This document shows, piece by piece, positions 33,882-42,265 of a DNA stretch of 64,000 nt; the first letter of the stretch is position 1, and the number at the start of each line of letters is the position of its first letter. The notes under the pieces are model-generated. The model saw only the letters and a program-made list of their open reading frames with translations. It did not search any database and was not told the origin of the DNA. The stretch spans positions 1-64,000 of the forward strand of contig JAGTTR010000006.1 in NCBI GenBank assembly GCA_018223385.1, read 5' to 3'. Origin of the DNA: Oscillospiraceae bacterium Marseille-Q3528 (GTDB lineage: Bacteria > Bacillota > Clostridia > Lachnospirales > Lachnospiraceae). A program made the translations under genes and the position numbers.

Positions 33882-33921
33882 CCCCCTGCATAGTTTGTTT
33901 TTTACAATCTATGCAAGGGGG
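33882..33921 (-). promoter_or_regulatory. Leader hairpin covering the spoIIID ribosome site
   Basis: Minus strand: CCCCCTTGCATAG (33909-33921) pairs with CTATGCAGGGGG (33882-33893) with one bulge. A run of seven T then leads straight to the TTG start. It has the form of an intrinsic terminator, yet GGGGGA must serve as ribosome binding site, so folding would block either transcription or translation. Confidence 0.7.
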
Positions 33922-34077
33922 TTGGGATGTATGTCTTTCTAACTAGTTATTGATCCGCTCCGTCCGCACCGATGACCAATCGCACAGTTCCAGACACCGC
34001 CGCGAACAGCACGCCCGCCACCATGTAAAGCTGTCAATTTGTCAACCGGGTGTTGCAGGATGCCATTTCAGGGCCGA

Positions 34078-34959
34078 TTATTTCTTTTTTTCGTTCACTG
34101 CGATCCAGATTTCACACTGGTAATCGGGATCCGAAATGTCCGCCGAGGAATACACCTCAAACTCCACATTTTCCGCATATTCATACTGGGCGCTTTGCGG
34201 GAAAAACTCGGTCACAATACGATGGTATGTCTCGATAAAGGCGTCCGGCATTTTTCCTTTGCTGGTAAATACCGCATAGGTATGGGCCGGAATCGTCACC
34301 ACCTCCAGATCATCGTCGATGGGTCTTCCGTCATACTCCACGCCGATGCCGTAAGGAAACTGCTTTGCATTCAACTCCGAGGAAAAACAGATGCCCAGCA
34401 GCCCTTTCATCACGGGATGCTCAGGCAGGCACGCGATCAGTCTGCCCATGGTTCCGTCCGCGCCAAATTCCTGCCACATGGCCGTAATGTCCGGTGTAGC
34501 ATTGGCCGACTGGGGCTTTCCCACACGCTTTCTTTTGCACACAACCTGAAACGCTTCTCTTTTTTCAATTCTGTAATCCATTTTACTGCCTCCTGTGAAA
34601 GTTAATTTAACAGACAGGGGCGTGAATATTTTGACCTTGCCACCATGCCGGGCTTCGCTGGGCGTAATGCCGTGAAACCGGGCAAAGGCACGGGAAAAAC
34701 TCTCCGGCGTATCGTAGCCGTATTTCAGCGCCGCATCAATGATCTTCGCATTCCCACGGGACAGCTCCTCCCCCGCAAGGGAAAGCCTGCGCATGCGGAT
34801 ATACTCCCCCAGTGAAAATCCGCACAGGATCCCGAAGACTCTCTGAAAATGAAACGATGAGGAATAGGCCTGCTTCGCCACTTCTTCAAAATCAATTTCT
34901 TCGGTGATGTGCGCCTCCACGTAGTCGATGGCACGCTGTATTCCCTGAATCCAATTCAT
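34078..34959 (-). CDS. AraC-family regulator with GyrI-like effector domain
   Basis: 293 residues. Two N-terminal helix-turn-helix motifs (1-110: EIDFEEVAKQAYSSSFHFQRVFGILCG and DAALKYGYDTPESFSRAFARFHG) form the AraC DNA-binding domain. The C-terminal GyrI/Rob-type ligand domain (about 125-293) has the typical IPAHTYAVFTSKG and DISDPDYQCEIWIAV. Such regulators bind small hydrophobic compounds and control efflux or detoxification genes. No obvious target is adjacent. Confidence 0.92.
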   Translation of the reverse strand: MNWIQGIQRAIDYVEAHITEEIDFEEVAKQAYSSSFHFQRVFGILCGFSLGEYIRMRRLSLAGEELSRGNAKIIDAALKYGYDTPESFSRAFARFHGITPSEARHGGKVKIFTPLSVKLTFTGGSKMDYRIEKREAFQVVCKRKRVGKPQSANATPDITAMWQEFGADGTMGRLIACLPEHPVMKGLLGICFSSELNAKQFPYGIGVEYDGRPIDDDLEVVTIPAHTYAVFTSKGKMPDAFIETYHRIVTEFFPQSAQYEYAENVEFEVYSSADISDPDYQCEIWIAVNEKKK

Positions 34960-35027
34960 GTTTCCACGCCTCCTCTGTGATCACAGTGTAGCAAAATGCG
35001 GAAGCTGTTTCCTGACTCTGCGTGCGG

Positions 35028-36887
35028 TCACATGTCAGGGTGTGTGTTTCGTTCTCTCTTCCGGACGGTCCGCAACACCAGTACAGACAGGCCCAGGCAG
35101 GCCAGCGGCCACCACAGGGAAGTTGCATCTCCTGTTTCGGGCGCAGTCCGGCTGACTGCGGCGGCAGCTGTCTCCCTGCTTCCACTGCCGGAGCCACTGG
35201 AAGACGCACTGTCCTTACTGCCATTGTCGGAACCACCGGAAGACGTACTGTCCTTGCTTCCACCCTCGGAACCACCGGAAGACGCACCGTCTGTCTTGCC
35301 AGCATCGCCCTTCTGGTCATCTTTTGTATCTGCTTTTTTCGCCGCAATGGCATAGTTGGAAAAACCGGTGGTCTGGAATGTAACGGTCTGCGTCGCCGCA
35401 TCATAAACAGCCGGAAGACTTTCATAAGAGCCATCCTGTTTTTCGTGGATTACCACGATTTCCCCGGCAGACGGCTGCTGCGCCAGCTGGAGCTTTACCG
35501 TTGCTTTGTTTTGCAATGTATGCAAACGGTCTGCCCAGACTGCGTCCGGCGTCCCCTTGTATACGATCTGTTCCAGACTCAGATCTGTATATGCGATGAT
35601 CTGCGCCCCGGCGGCTGCTTTCTCAAAATTGGCTTTCTGTGCGTCCGTCAGTTCCGCATCTTTGACTGACAGAACAACCGAACCGGACGAAATCTCCCCA
35701 TCTGCCAACAAAATAGCGGCAGTCTTCACGGCCGCAGCACTGCTCTTTGCCTGATTTCCCACTTTTTCAAAAATCCCGGCAATATGTACGTTGGTGTCCG
35801 GCATAATGTATTCAAACACGGACTTCTCTTCCATGGCAGTCAGCGAGGTATCTCCCAGCCGGGCAGATGTCAGCTGATATCCATAATCCGGCGTCAGGCG
35901 GAAAATCACTTTTGACCCGGGAAGAATGCTGGCATATCCGGTATTTTTATCCGCATCCTGCCTGACATCCTTCAATCCCAGGGAATTGCCGTCCGCATCC
36001 TGAACATCCAGGATTTCCACCGTCCCGTTTTTTACCCGTTCATCGTCATTCCATCCGAGTTGCCCGGATTTATCCGAATCCCAGACGATGGTTCTTGGCA
36101 CGGGAACGATTTTCTTTGTTACGACAATATCATACCGGGCAGCAGGTGCCACAACAAAAGTCATCGTATCGGAAACATTTTCCGGCAGCGATATCGCTGT
36201 TCCATTTACCGTTACTGCTCCAATCGCTTCATCTCCAAATGCGAGCTGAATCTGGAGCATATTATAGATGTCTCCGCTGGCATACCCACGGCCAGTCCCG
36301 AAAATATGGGCACTCTCCTGGTCGATTCTTTCTCCGTTCAGGAAAATCTCCATTCCAAATCCGTCATACGTGCCGCTTATCGCTATTTCGTCCGGGTAAG
36401 AGGGGCCGGGCGGCGCCACATCTTTCTTTTTCAGGTCGATATGAACCGTCCCGGAAAATTGCTCCGTCTGCAGCTGGATACGCGGAGACGCAGACAGGTC
36501 AAACACCGTCTCGCCCAGATACAGCTGCACTGCCGCCAGATCCGGCAGCACGCTATCCGGATTCTCCAGATCCTCCAGATCAGCCACTGCCGCCACCTCT
36601 AAATAATAGGAAAATGCATTGAGGTCAATTTCCATCCCATTCGAGGTAATGGCTACACGCTGCATCTGTTCAAAGTCCAGCTCTCTGTAGAGACTGATCC
36701 GATACTTCGCTCCCTCTATTTCATAGGTCACCCGCCCTGCATCCGTATCAATTTCTGAACAATTCGTGAAATCCAACTGCACCACATTCTGATCTTCCGC
36801 CCGAACCTGTCCGGGAACGAATAAAAATGTCAGCAACATCACTGCAACTATTGAAAAAAATAGATTGATTTTTGCCCTCTTTTCCAT
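35028..36887 (-). CDS. Sortase-anchored surface protein
   Basis: 619 residues. The signal peptide (1-31, cleavage after QVRA) leads to an extracellular region without a domain I can name. It includes a block resembling InlB/Flg_new-type repeats around ILPGSKVIFRLTPDYGYQL, a Ser/Gly-rich linker (about 525-575) and a C-terminal anchor: APETG at 582, a hydrophobic helix and RKRERN tail. APETG is a non-canonical sortase signal. No sortase gene is in the window. The Ser/Gly linker is encoded by imperfect tandem repeats at about 35170-35290. Confidence 0.8.
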   Translation of the reverse strand: MEKRAKINLFFSIVAVMLLTFLFVPGQVRAEDQNVVQLDFTNCSEIDTDAGRVTYEIEGAKYRISLYRELDFEQMQRVAITSNGMEIDLNAFSYYLEVAAVADLEDLENPDSVLPDLAAVQLYLGETVFDLSASPRIQLQTEQFSGTVHIDLKKKDVAPPGPSYPDEIAISGTYDGFGMEIFLNGERIDQESAHIFGTGRGYASGDIYNMLQIQLAFGDEAIGAVTVNGTAISLPENVSDTMTFVVAPAARYDIVVTKKIVPVPRTIVWDSDKSGQLGWNDDERVKNGTVEILDVQDADGNSLGLKDVRQDADKNTGYASILPGSKVIFRLTPDYGYQLTSARLGDTSLTAMEEKSVFEYIMPDTNVHIAGIFEKVGNQAKSSAAAVKTAAILLADGEISSGSVVLSVKDAELTDAQKANFEKAAAGAQIIAYTDLSLEQIVYKGTPDAVWADRLHTLQNKATVKLQLAQQPSAGEIVVIHEKQDGSYESLPAVYDAATQTVTFQTTGFSNYAIAAKKADTKDDQKGDAGKTDGASSGGSEGGSKDSTSSGGSDNGSKDSASSSGSGSGSRETAAAAVSRTAPETGDATSLWWPLACLGLSVLVLRTVRKRERNTHPDM

Positions 36888-37114
36888 ATGACTGCCCTTT
36901 CCTTCCCGATCTTTGCACGGTTCTTATCCGCATCGGTTTTACCAAAATCTTAGCAAAGGGTGGGCGGCTTGTAAATCCTACCAAAGTATGATGCGCATTC
37001 CTATTTTATTTAAAAGTTTTCCATCATAAATATAAACAGCATTTATTAGAGTTAGAAAGACTTCCTTCAAGCATATCCGTGTAAGCCGGTTTCATCTCAG
37101 GATCAGATTCTGTT
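36888..37114. other. AT-rich intergenic gap
   Basis: About 230 bases between the surface protein and the next membrane protein. I see no ORF or clear RNA. Base composition turns AT-rich here, marking the transition into the 37-44 kb region. Confidence 0.4.
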
Positions 37115-37531
37115 TCAATAACCAACCGCAATTCTTGCGATCTCCATAACTACAATCTTTAGCATCACTCCGCTGGACATTACATAAAACCATATCTCAC
37201 GCATGTGCTGTGACTTTGCAATCGGTGTTGCTATTGCTGCAATAATTATGATTGCAGCTCCGACACATCCAACTATGTTTGGAACGCTCACAAGTGAAAA
37301 TATTCCTGGATTACAGCTTCCATCTATCGTATACTGAATTGTTTTATCCAGTCCGTCTCTTGCAGCTGCGAAGCAGCATATAACAAGGCCATATACCAAA
37401 ACAAACAGGCTCCTTCTGCCCCAGAAATTAATGTTGTTTCTGTTACTGATTGAATATCCAACAAACCCGACCAGCGATAAAATCATAAGTGTAGTAACTG
37501 TTGTTACCATATTTCCAAAATAGAGTTTCAT
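37115..37531 (-). CDS. Small membrane protein of unknown function
   Basis: 138 residues with four predicted membrane segments (about 10-28, 40-58, 80-102, 115-134). GCAGGAGGAAAAGCAG stands just before the ATG, a good ribosome site. No recognisable domain. It lies downstream of two TetR genes and gene fragments; the neighbourhood gives no clue to function. Confidence 0.55.
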   Translation of the reverse strand: MKLYFGNMVTTVTTLMILSLVGFVGYSISNRNNINFWGRRSLFVLVYGLVICCFAAARDGLDKTIQYTIDGSCNPGIFSLVSVPNIVGCVGAAIIIIAAIATPIAKSQHMREIWFYVMSSGVMLKIVVMEIARIAVGY

Positions 37532-37564
37532 CTGCTTTTCCTCCTGCTAATTCAAACTTTTATA

Positions 37565-37669
37565 CTACTCAGTAACCGCCTTCAAATTCTGTAAAGATAC
37601 TCGTTTTCCGCCATTTATCATCACACCTAACATATCATCCTCTTTTCGCGGTGTGCCTGTCTGTCCCAT
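37565..37669 (-). pseudogene. 34-codon gene fragment after tetR
   Basis: An ORF beginning MGQTGTPRKEDD and ending QNLKAVTE, without a ribosome site. The frame stays open upstream through AGACGCTAAGACGCAGTG-type sequence toward the TetR stop. It looks like the 3' tail of a longer lost gene. I do not recognise the family. The preceding 17-base motif CTGCGTCTTAGCGTCYG recurs at 38522-38538. Confidence 0.3.
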
Positions 37670-37715
37670 GCCGACACCACAGACTGCACTGCGTCTTAGC
37701 GTCCGGCTTCCTTTA

Positions 37716-38333
37716 CTATAAATTTTTCTGCATCTCCCTGTAGAAATGATCCATATGCTCTTCCAGTAACTTTATCACATGGCTTTTGTCTTTTGCTCCA
37801 TCATATATGCTGTAAAGCAAAAAAATAGGTCCATAAAAATCAAGCGCTGTCTGTCTTGCTTTTCCTGCATCTCCCAGCATTCCTGAAAACAAAGCTTCCA
37901 TATAAGTTAATGGTCCGCTTGCAAGGTAATTCTGATATAACTGAGCCATCTGTGGTTCCCTGTACTGTTCCAATGTCAACATCTTACGGAAACAGCATGA
38001 AAACTCTTCCTCTGTCCAATGAAGGAATTGCACCTTTGTGAACTGCTTGATCTTATCAAATGCCGTTTCTTTATACTCGGCTGCAACCTTTTCCAGATCA
38101 CCCTCCGGCATTTCATATTGCTTTATTCTTTCCATATCCAATTCATTCATTTTTTCAATAATACTGTCCAATATCTCCTGCTTGCTTTTATAATGCTTAT
38201 ACAATGCAGCCTTGGTCACTTCAAGTTTTGAAGCAATATCATTCATGGATGTTCCCATATATCCACTCTGTGCAAATAACTTCAAGGCTTCTTCCAGTAT
38301 TTTTTCCTTTGTGTTCTTTTCCTTGCTTTCCAT
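37716..38333 (-). CDS. TetR-family transcriptional regulator (1)
   Basis: 205 residues. The N-terminal helix-turn-helix (about 5-55) contains ALKLFAQSGYMGTSMNDIASKLEVTKAALYKHYKSKQEILDSI, the classic TetR signature. The rest is a helical ligand/dimer domain. It probably represses a nearby gene, but the genes beside it are fragments, so its original target may be lost. GTAACCNNNGGTTAC-like sequence at about 38370-38405 (TTACCTTTTGGTTAC, then TTACCTATCGGTTAC) could be its own operator. Confidence 0.88.
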   Translation of the reverse strand: MESKEKNTKEKILEEALKLFAQSGYMGTSMNDIASKLEVTKAALYKHYKSKQEILDSIIEKMNELDMERIKQYEMPEGDLEKVAAEYKETAFDKIKQFTKVQFLHWTEEEFSCCFRKMLTLEQYREPQMAQLYQNYLASGPLTYMEALFSGMLGDAGKARQTALDFYGPIFLLYSIYDGAKDKSHVIKLLEEHMDHFYREMQKNL

Positions 38334-38364
38334 ATCTGTCTCCTAATTTAAATCTGTCATCAAG

Positions 38365-38405
38365 TTACCTTTTGGTTACTTTAATTATAGTTACCTATCG
38401 GTTAC
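38365..38405. promoter_or_regulatory. Tandem TetR-type operator candidates
   Basis: Two related 15-base motifs, GTTACCTTTTGGTTAC and GTTACCTATCGGTTAC, lie about 21 bases apart just upstream of the first TetR gene. Each is a near-palindrome with GTTACC/GGTTAC-like arms, as expected for an autoregulatory TetR operator. Confidence 0.6.
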
Positions 38406-38484
38406 TTGTCAACAGCTACTATATTTTCAATTAAAGAACTTTAACATATTCAGCTTTCCTCTTTGCCTGGCAGATCTTATATAG

Positions 38485-38688
38485 CAAAAAAGACGCAGGC
38501 AAAAAACATTTCATTTCTGCTCTGCGTCTTAGCGTCTGGCAATGGATTGATAATCCACTATATGATCCTTCACATCTGAAACTTTTAAATCATTATACAA
38601 ACTGCTTAACGGGTTCCCGCTGCTGTATATGACAAAAAAGCTGCTGCTCCAAGTAATCCACAATCATTCAATATACCCTTTTTCTTTA
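38485..38688 (-). pseudogene. Decayed 3' gene end with its terminator
   Basis: On the minus strand the frames read ILNDCGLLGAAAFLSYTAAG and, after a shift, GNPLSSLYNDLKVSDVKDH to a TAA. The first stretch resembles the C-terminal NDAGLIGAA block of ROK sugar kinases, so this may be a frameshifted kinase stump; low certainty. A terminator follows: AGACGCAG (38491-38498)/CTGCGTCT (38522-38529) with a T-run on the minus strand. Confidence 0.3.
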
Positions 38689-39294
38689 TCATACAGCATT
38701 TTCCTCGCAAAACCATTTCAGATAATCGTCCAAAAGATTCTTATCTGTTTCATAGCTACACTTACCATTGCTCTGATCCAGTTCGTAATCCATCAGCCCA
38801 TGTATCGTCATAGCAAAGCTTACTGCACTCATATCCGGATTTGTAAAATGAAGTAATTTATGTACTTCCATGGCATAAAACAGCTGCTTCGTTGCTATAA
38901 TCATCTTATCCGTCTCTTCTGCGACAATTTTTGCTGCCATAGGATTCAGACTTCTTTCGGAATAGATAACCTTATAGAAATTCAACATATGTTCCTGCTG
39001 GTTCATATTAAAATATCCTCCGACCATTATCCTCAATATTTCCAATGCACTCTTATCCGCAAAAATGGTTGTATAATCAATCGCACCTATATTGGCATTT
39101 TTCTTAGCCTCTTCCCGGAGGAATTGATACATTACTTCAACAAGCTCCTCTTTGGATGCAAAATGATTGTATAATGACGGTTTTTTTATCCCAACTTTAT
39201 CTGCAATCATATTCATCGATACGTTACCAAGACCTTTATTAGCTGCCAGCTCCAATGTAGCCATGATAATGTCTTTTTTTCTTGTATCACTCAT
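38689..39294 (-). CDS. TetR-family transcriptional regulator (2)
   Basis: 201 residues. The N-terminal helix-turn-helix has IIMATLELAANKGLGNVSMNMIADKVGIKKPSLYNHFASKEELVEVMY in outline. The C-terminal ligand domain is divergent. An ACTACCNNNNGGTAGT-like palindrome lies upstream at about 39341-39357 (AACTACCATTCGGTAGTTTT region), a likely autoregulatory operator. The target is unknown. AT-rich like its surroundings. Confidence 0.88.
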   Translation of the reverse strand: MSDTRKKDIIMATLELAANKGLGNVSMNMIADKVGIKKPSLYNHFASKEELVEVMYQFLREEAKKNANIGAIDYTTIFADKSALEILRIMVGGYFNMNQQEHMLNFYKVIYSERSLNPMAAKIVAEETDKMIIATKQLFYAMEVHKLLHFTNPDMSAVSFAMTIHGLMDYELDQSNGKCSYETDKNLLDDYLKWFCEENAV

Positions 39295-39340
39295 TATTTG
39301 TTTTGACTATCTCCCATATATTACCGTCTGGTTTTATTTT

Positions 39341-39357
39341 AACTACCATTCGGTAGT
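39341..39357. promoter_or_regulatory. Operator-like palindrome upstream of TetR (2)
   Basis: AACTACC-att-cGGTAGTT: seven-base arms AACTACC and GGTAGTT around a four-base centre, about 47 bases before the second TetR start. It is the typical spacing and symmetry of a TetR operator. Confidence 0.6.
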
Positions 39358-39394
39358 TTTGATATATCACACTGCTTTGTATAATTCAAGCAAA

Positions 39395-40018
39395 TTAAAA
39401 TAACTGTCCCGGTAATTTTTTCTTCTCTTTATAAGGAAACATCTTATCAAATTCTTCAGATTCCTTTTCATCTACAAAATATCCCACTGGTGTCGCATAC
39501 TCCCCTGTAATACCATTTAAATATCCCGGAATCAGCTCTTTACACAAAAAGAAAGATGCATCCTGCCCTTCTTCCAGTCCATGATAACGGATGTTAAATT
39601 CACTTGCCTGCCTGAATCCACTTTTTCCATAAAAATCAATGTTTCCCTCAAAACAAACCGCACCACATCCAAGCTCCGCTGCTTTGTCTAATGAATAATC
39701 CAGTAAGCCTTTTCCGTACCCCTGTCTTTTCAGTTCCGGAGTAATACAAATCGGTCCCATCGTCATAATTGGAATATTTCTTCCATCATCCGCTTTAATA
39801 CTCGTTCTCATAAACATGTTCTGACCGATCAGCTTGTCCTCTTTGCCTTTTTCATTAAAAACCATCACAAAATCCAGTTCTGGAACGAATGCCGGATCAT
39901 TTCTGAGCTGATGCAATACATAATGCTCAAGGCATCCTGGACGATACACATTCCAAAAACTTTCTCTTACCAGATTTTCTACTTTCTGTTGTTCTTCCTT
40001 TTTCTCTAAACGAATCAT
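39395..40018 (-). CDS. GNAT-family N-acetyltransferase
   Basis: 207 residues if started at ATG 40018 (product begins MIRLEKKEEQQKVENLVRESFWNVY); an in-frame ATG at 40039 adds seven residues. Neither start has a good ribosome site. The fold is a YhbS-type acetyltransferase: FVMVFNEKGKEDKLIGQNMF, MGPICITPELKRQGYGKGLLDYSLDKA (acetyl-CoA loop RQGYGKG) and GCGAVCFEGNIDFYGKSGF. Substrate unknown. Its 5' end overlaps a small ORF in another frame. Confidence 0.85.
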   Translation of the reverse strand: MIRLEKKEEQQKVENLVRESFWNVYRPGCLEHYVLHQLRNDPAFVPELDFVMVFNEKGKEDKLIGQNMFMRTSIKADDGRNIPIMTMGPICITPELKRQGYGKGLLDYSLDKAAELGCGAVCFEGNIDFYGKSGFRQASEFNIRYHGLEEGQDASFFLCKELIPGYLNGITGEYATPVGYFVDEKESEEFDKMFPYKEKKKLPGQLF

Positions 40019-40100
40019 TATATGTGCATATAATCCCAACTATAATGATAGTTATGTAATAAAGAATAGTACGAGCATTTTTAATTTTATCAGCTATCAT
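39927..40100 (-). CDS. Possible 57-residue membrane ORF overlapping the GNAT gene
   Basis: Starts MIADKIKNARTILYYITIII, with AGAAGGAGG at ideal distance, far better than any site for the GNAT gene. One hydrophobic segment spans about 10-27, then a basic tail that overlaps the GNAT frame. MIADKIKNAR resembles the first residues of XRE-type regulators, so the ORF may be a junction between a lost regulator and the GNAT gene. It may also be a leader whose translation delivers ribosomes to the GNAT start. Confidence 0.3.
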   Translation of the reverse strand: MIADKIKNARTILYYITIIIVGIICTYNDSFREKGRTTESRKSGKRKFLECVSSRMP

Positions 40101-40224
40101 AATTCTGTATGCCTCCTTCTTCCATGAGATTACAGCAAACGTAGTAGTAATGTCTATCAAAAGGCTTTTACATATTAGATAAAAGCATGTAAAATTTCTT
40201 TTACATAGCTTAATTGCGGTCTAT

Positions 40225-41601
40225 TTAGCTTGTTTCTTGACTACTCAGGAAAAATATTTCTACCCTCGCCCCACCTGTATTTTCAGAATTTGAAAGTTTA
40301 ATACCTCCACCATATTTTTCAGCCACAGTTTTTGCAAAAAATAGTCCCATCCCATAATGGGCTTCGCCATTTCTACTTGTGTCATCCATAAAAAACTGCT
40401 CTGTGCCATGCAATAATGCTTCTTTTGTAAATCCTGATCCGCTATCCTCCACAATGAATGTCAGCCGGCCATCCTGCTCCTTTGCGTCAATATAAATGAT
40501 TCCATTTTCTTTTGTATGCTCCACTGCATTCTGAATCATATTCATTACGGCCCGGAACATTGGATCATAAGCAATCGTTACCTTTTTATCACTTTGTCCC
40601 GCCTTCCAATCTATTTTCTGGTGATAGATTTCTACCAGTCCGAGTGCCTGTTCCTTTATATCTGCGAAAAAATCTTCTAACCTCACCGTTGTATAGGTAA
40701 CATCACTGCAATTCCATGATTTTGTGACATCTATCAACTGTTTTACATAACTTTGTATCTGTGTTGTGCCGTTCAAAACATAAGTGATATTATTCTTCTG
40801 TTCTGTGGTCAGTTCAGTCTCTGAAAGTAGTTCTGCATTTCCCCGTACAATCGTAAGAGGTGTTTTAATATCATGCGCCAAAGCAGACATCTGTTGTTTC
40901 TTTTCCTGCTCTGTTTTCCACTGCTTTTCTAAAGATTCTCGCAATGCATCTCGCATATCATCGATTGCCGATAAACAGTCATCAAACTCTTTGATACCGG
41001 AACAGGATGTCTCATATTCCAGATTTTGATCCTTTATTTGTCTGATTGCGTCTAATACAGGCTGCATCTGCTTTTTGATTCTTTTTCCAAAACGTATGGA
41101 CGGAATGATGATAATCGCTACCGCTCCAATCACTGACATAATACTCATCACATTCTGTGGTCCTATAAAATGCTCCCTCAAAAAAGCTGAATGATATTGA
41201 GGTGTCAGGCGATATTGCAATACAACATATTCATTTTCCCTTACAATTACTTTATAAAAATATTTCCCGGATGCGTTTCCGTACTTTGCAACATTCCATG
41301 CTATCTGTTCGTATTGTTCTGACAGATCTCCACCTAGTTTCTCTCCATTCTCTGAAAAGATTACATAATCACAAAGTGCAGGAATCATCTCAGCAGTTAC
41401 TTTATCCGCACGTAAAATCGTATCATATGCTTCATTAATCTTTTGCTCTGCATAATTCGCCGGATAGATACAGCCCACACTAATCAAAAGGGACAGCAGC
41501 AGCCAAGCAACAATCACCAAACCTACTAATGATCCAAGCATGACCAGTACATATCTCATAAAAATCCAGCTGAGTGCATTGCTTCTCTTTACTCTTCCCA
41601 T
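40225..41601 (-). CDS. Sensor histidine kinase of lantibiotic-type system
   Basis: 458 residues. Two membrane segments (about 12-38 and 150-172) flank an extracellular loop of about 110 residues. A HAMP-like region is followed by the H-box SALAHDIKTPLTIVRGNAEL, N-box MIQNAVEHT and G-boxes VEDSGSGFTKEAL and YGMGLFFAKTVAEKYGG. All catalytic residues are present. It overlaps the upstream regulator gene by 13 bases and is downstream of the MutFEG-type ABC genes, the arrangement of SpaRK/NisRK-like immunity systems. It probably senses an antimicrobial peptide (inference). Confidence 0.92.
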   Translation of the reverse strand: MGRVKRSNALSWIFMRYVLVMLGSLVGLVIVAWLLLSLLISVGCIYPANYAEQKINEAYDTILRADKVTAEMIPALCDYVIFSENGEKLGGDLSEQYEQIAWNVAKYGNASGKYFYKVIVRENEYVVLQYRLTPQYHSAFLREHFIGPQNVMSIMSVIGAVAIIIIPSIRFGKRIKKQMQPVLDAIRQIKDQNLEYETSCSGIKEFDDCLSAIDDMRDALRESLEKQWKTEQEKKQQMSALAHDIKTPLTIVRGNAELLSETELTTEQKNNITYVLNGTTQIQSYVKQLIDVTKSWNCSDVTYTTVRLEDFFADIKEQALGLVEIYHQKIDWKAGQSDKKVTIAYDPMFRAVMNMIQNAVEHTKENGIIYIDAKEQDGRLTFIVEDSGSGFTKEALLHGTEQFFMDDTSRNGEAHYGMGLFFAKTVAEKYGGGIKLSNSENTGGARVEIFFLSSQETS

Positions 41602-42251
41602 TTATATCCAATCCCCCAGACTGTTTTTATCGGTGTATAATCATAATCCGCAAATTTTGCTCTTATATTTTTGATATGCGTGATAATGGTACTATCATTA
41701 CTCTCACTGTCAAAACCAAAGACCTCTTCTAAAATCTGTTCTTTCGAGAAAACCTGTCCCCTGTTTTTAGCCAGGAATTCACAAATTTCGTACTCCGCTT
41801 TCGTAAGAGGAAGTTCCTTATCATCAACCAATAGTTTCTTTTGAGATATTTGAATACAGACCCTCCCCAAAACCATCCGGACAGAATGTTCCCTGTGCTC
41901 TCTTCTAAGATGTGCATTGATCCTTGCCCGAAGTTCCATCACTCCAAATGGCTTTGAAATATAATCATCTGCTCCTAAAGAAAGTCCGTTTACCAGACTG
42001 TTTTCCTCCGTTTTTGCCGTAAGAAACAAAATCGGACAATCCACAAGTGCCCTGATTCTTTTGCATAATTCGAAGCCATCAATTCCAGGCATCATAATGT
42101 CCAGTAAAATCAGGTCATAACGATGTAATTCTTCCATATTAATTTTTAGTGGATTACTTACTTTGGTAACCAGATGTCCATCCTTATTCAAAATGCTTTC
42201 TATCATTTCCAAAATTGCCGGTTCATCATCAACTGCCAGTATTTTTGCCAT
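41589..42251 (-). CDS. OmpR-family response regulator of lantibiotic-type system
   Basis: 220 residues from ATG 42251 (GAGGGAAACT upstream), where the product begins MAKILAVDDEPAILEMI; an in-frame ATG at 42308 overlaps the permease gene end. The receiver has Asp in LILLDIMMPGIDGFEL, Thr in ILFLTAKTE and Lys in YISKPFG. The C-terminal winged helix has VFSKEQILEEVFGFDSESNDSTIITHIKNIR. It likely controls the adjacent ABC immunity genes with the kinase that follows. Confidence 0.93.
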   Translation of the reverse strand: MAKILAVDDEPAILEMIESILNKDGHLVTKVSNPLKINMEELHRYDLILLDIMMPGIDGFELCKRIRALVDCPILFLTAKTEENSLVNGLSLGADDYISKPFGVMELRARINAHLRREHREHSVRMVLGRVCIQISQKKLLVDDKELPLTKAEYEICEFLAKNRGQVFSKEQILEEVFGFDSESNDSTIITHIKNIRAKFADYDYTPIKTVWGIGYKWEE

Positions 42252-42265
42252 AGTTTCCCTCGATT

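Noticed and set aside
33947..34024. 25-codon minus-strand ORF between spoIIID and the AraC gene
   Set aside because: Hydrophobic product but no ribosome site and no recognisable homologue; may be a chance ORF.
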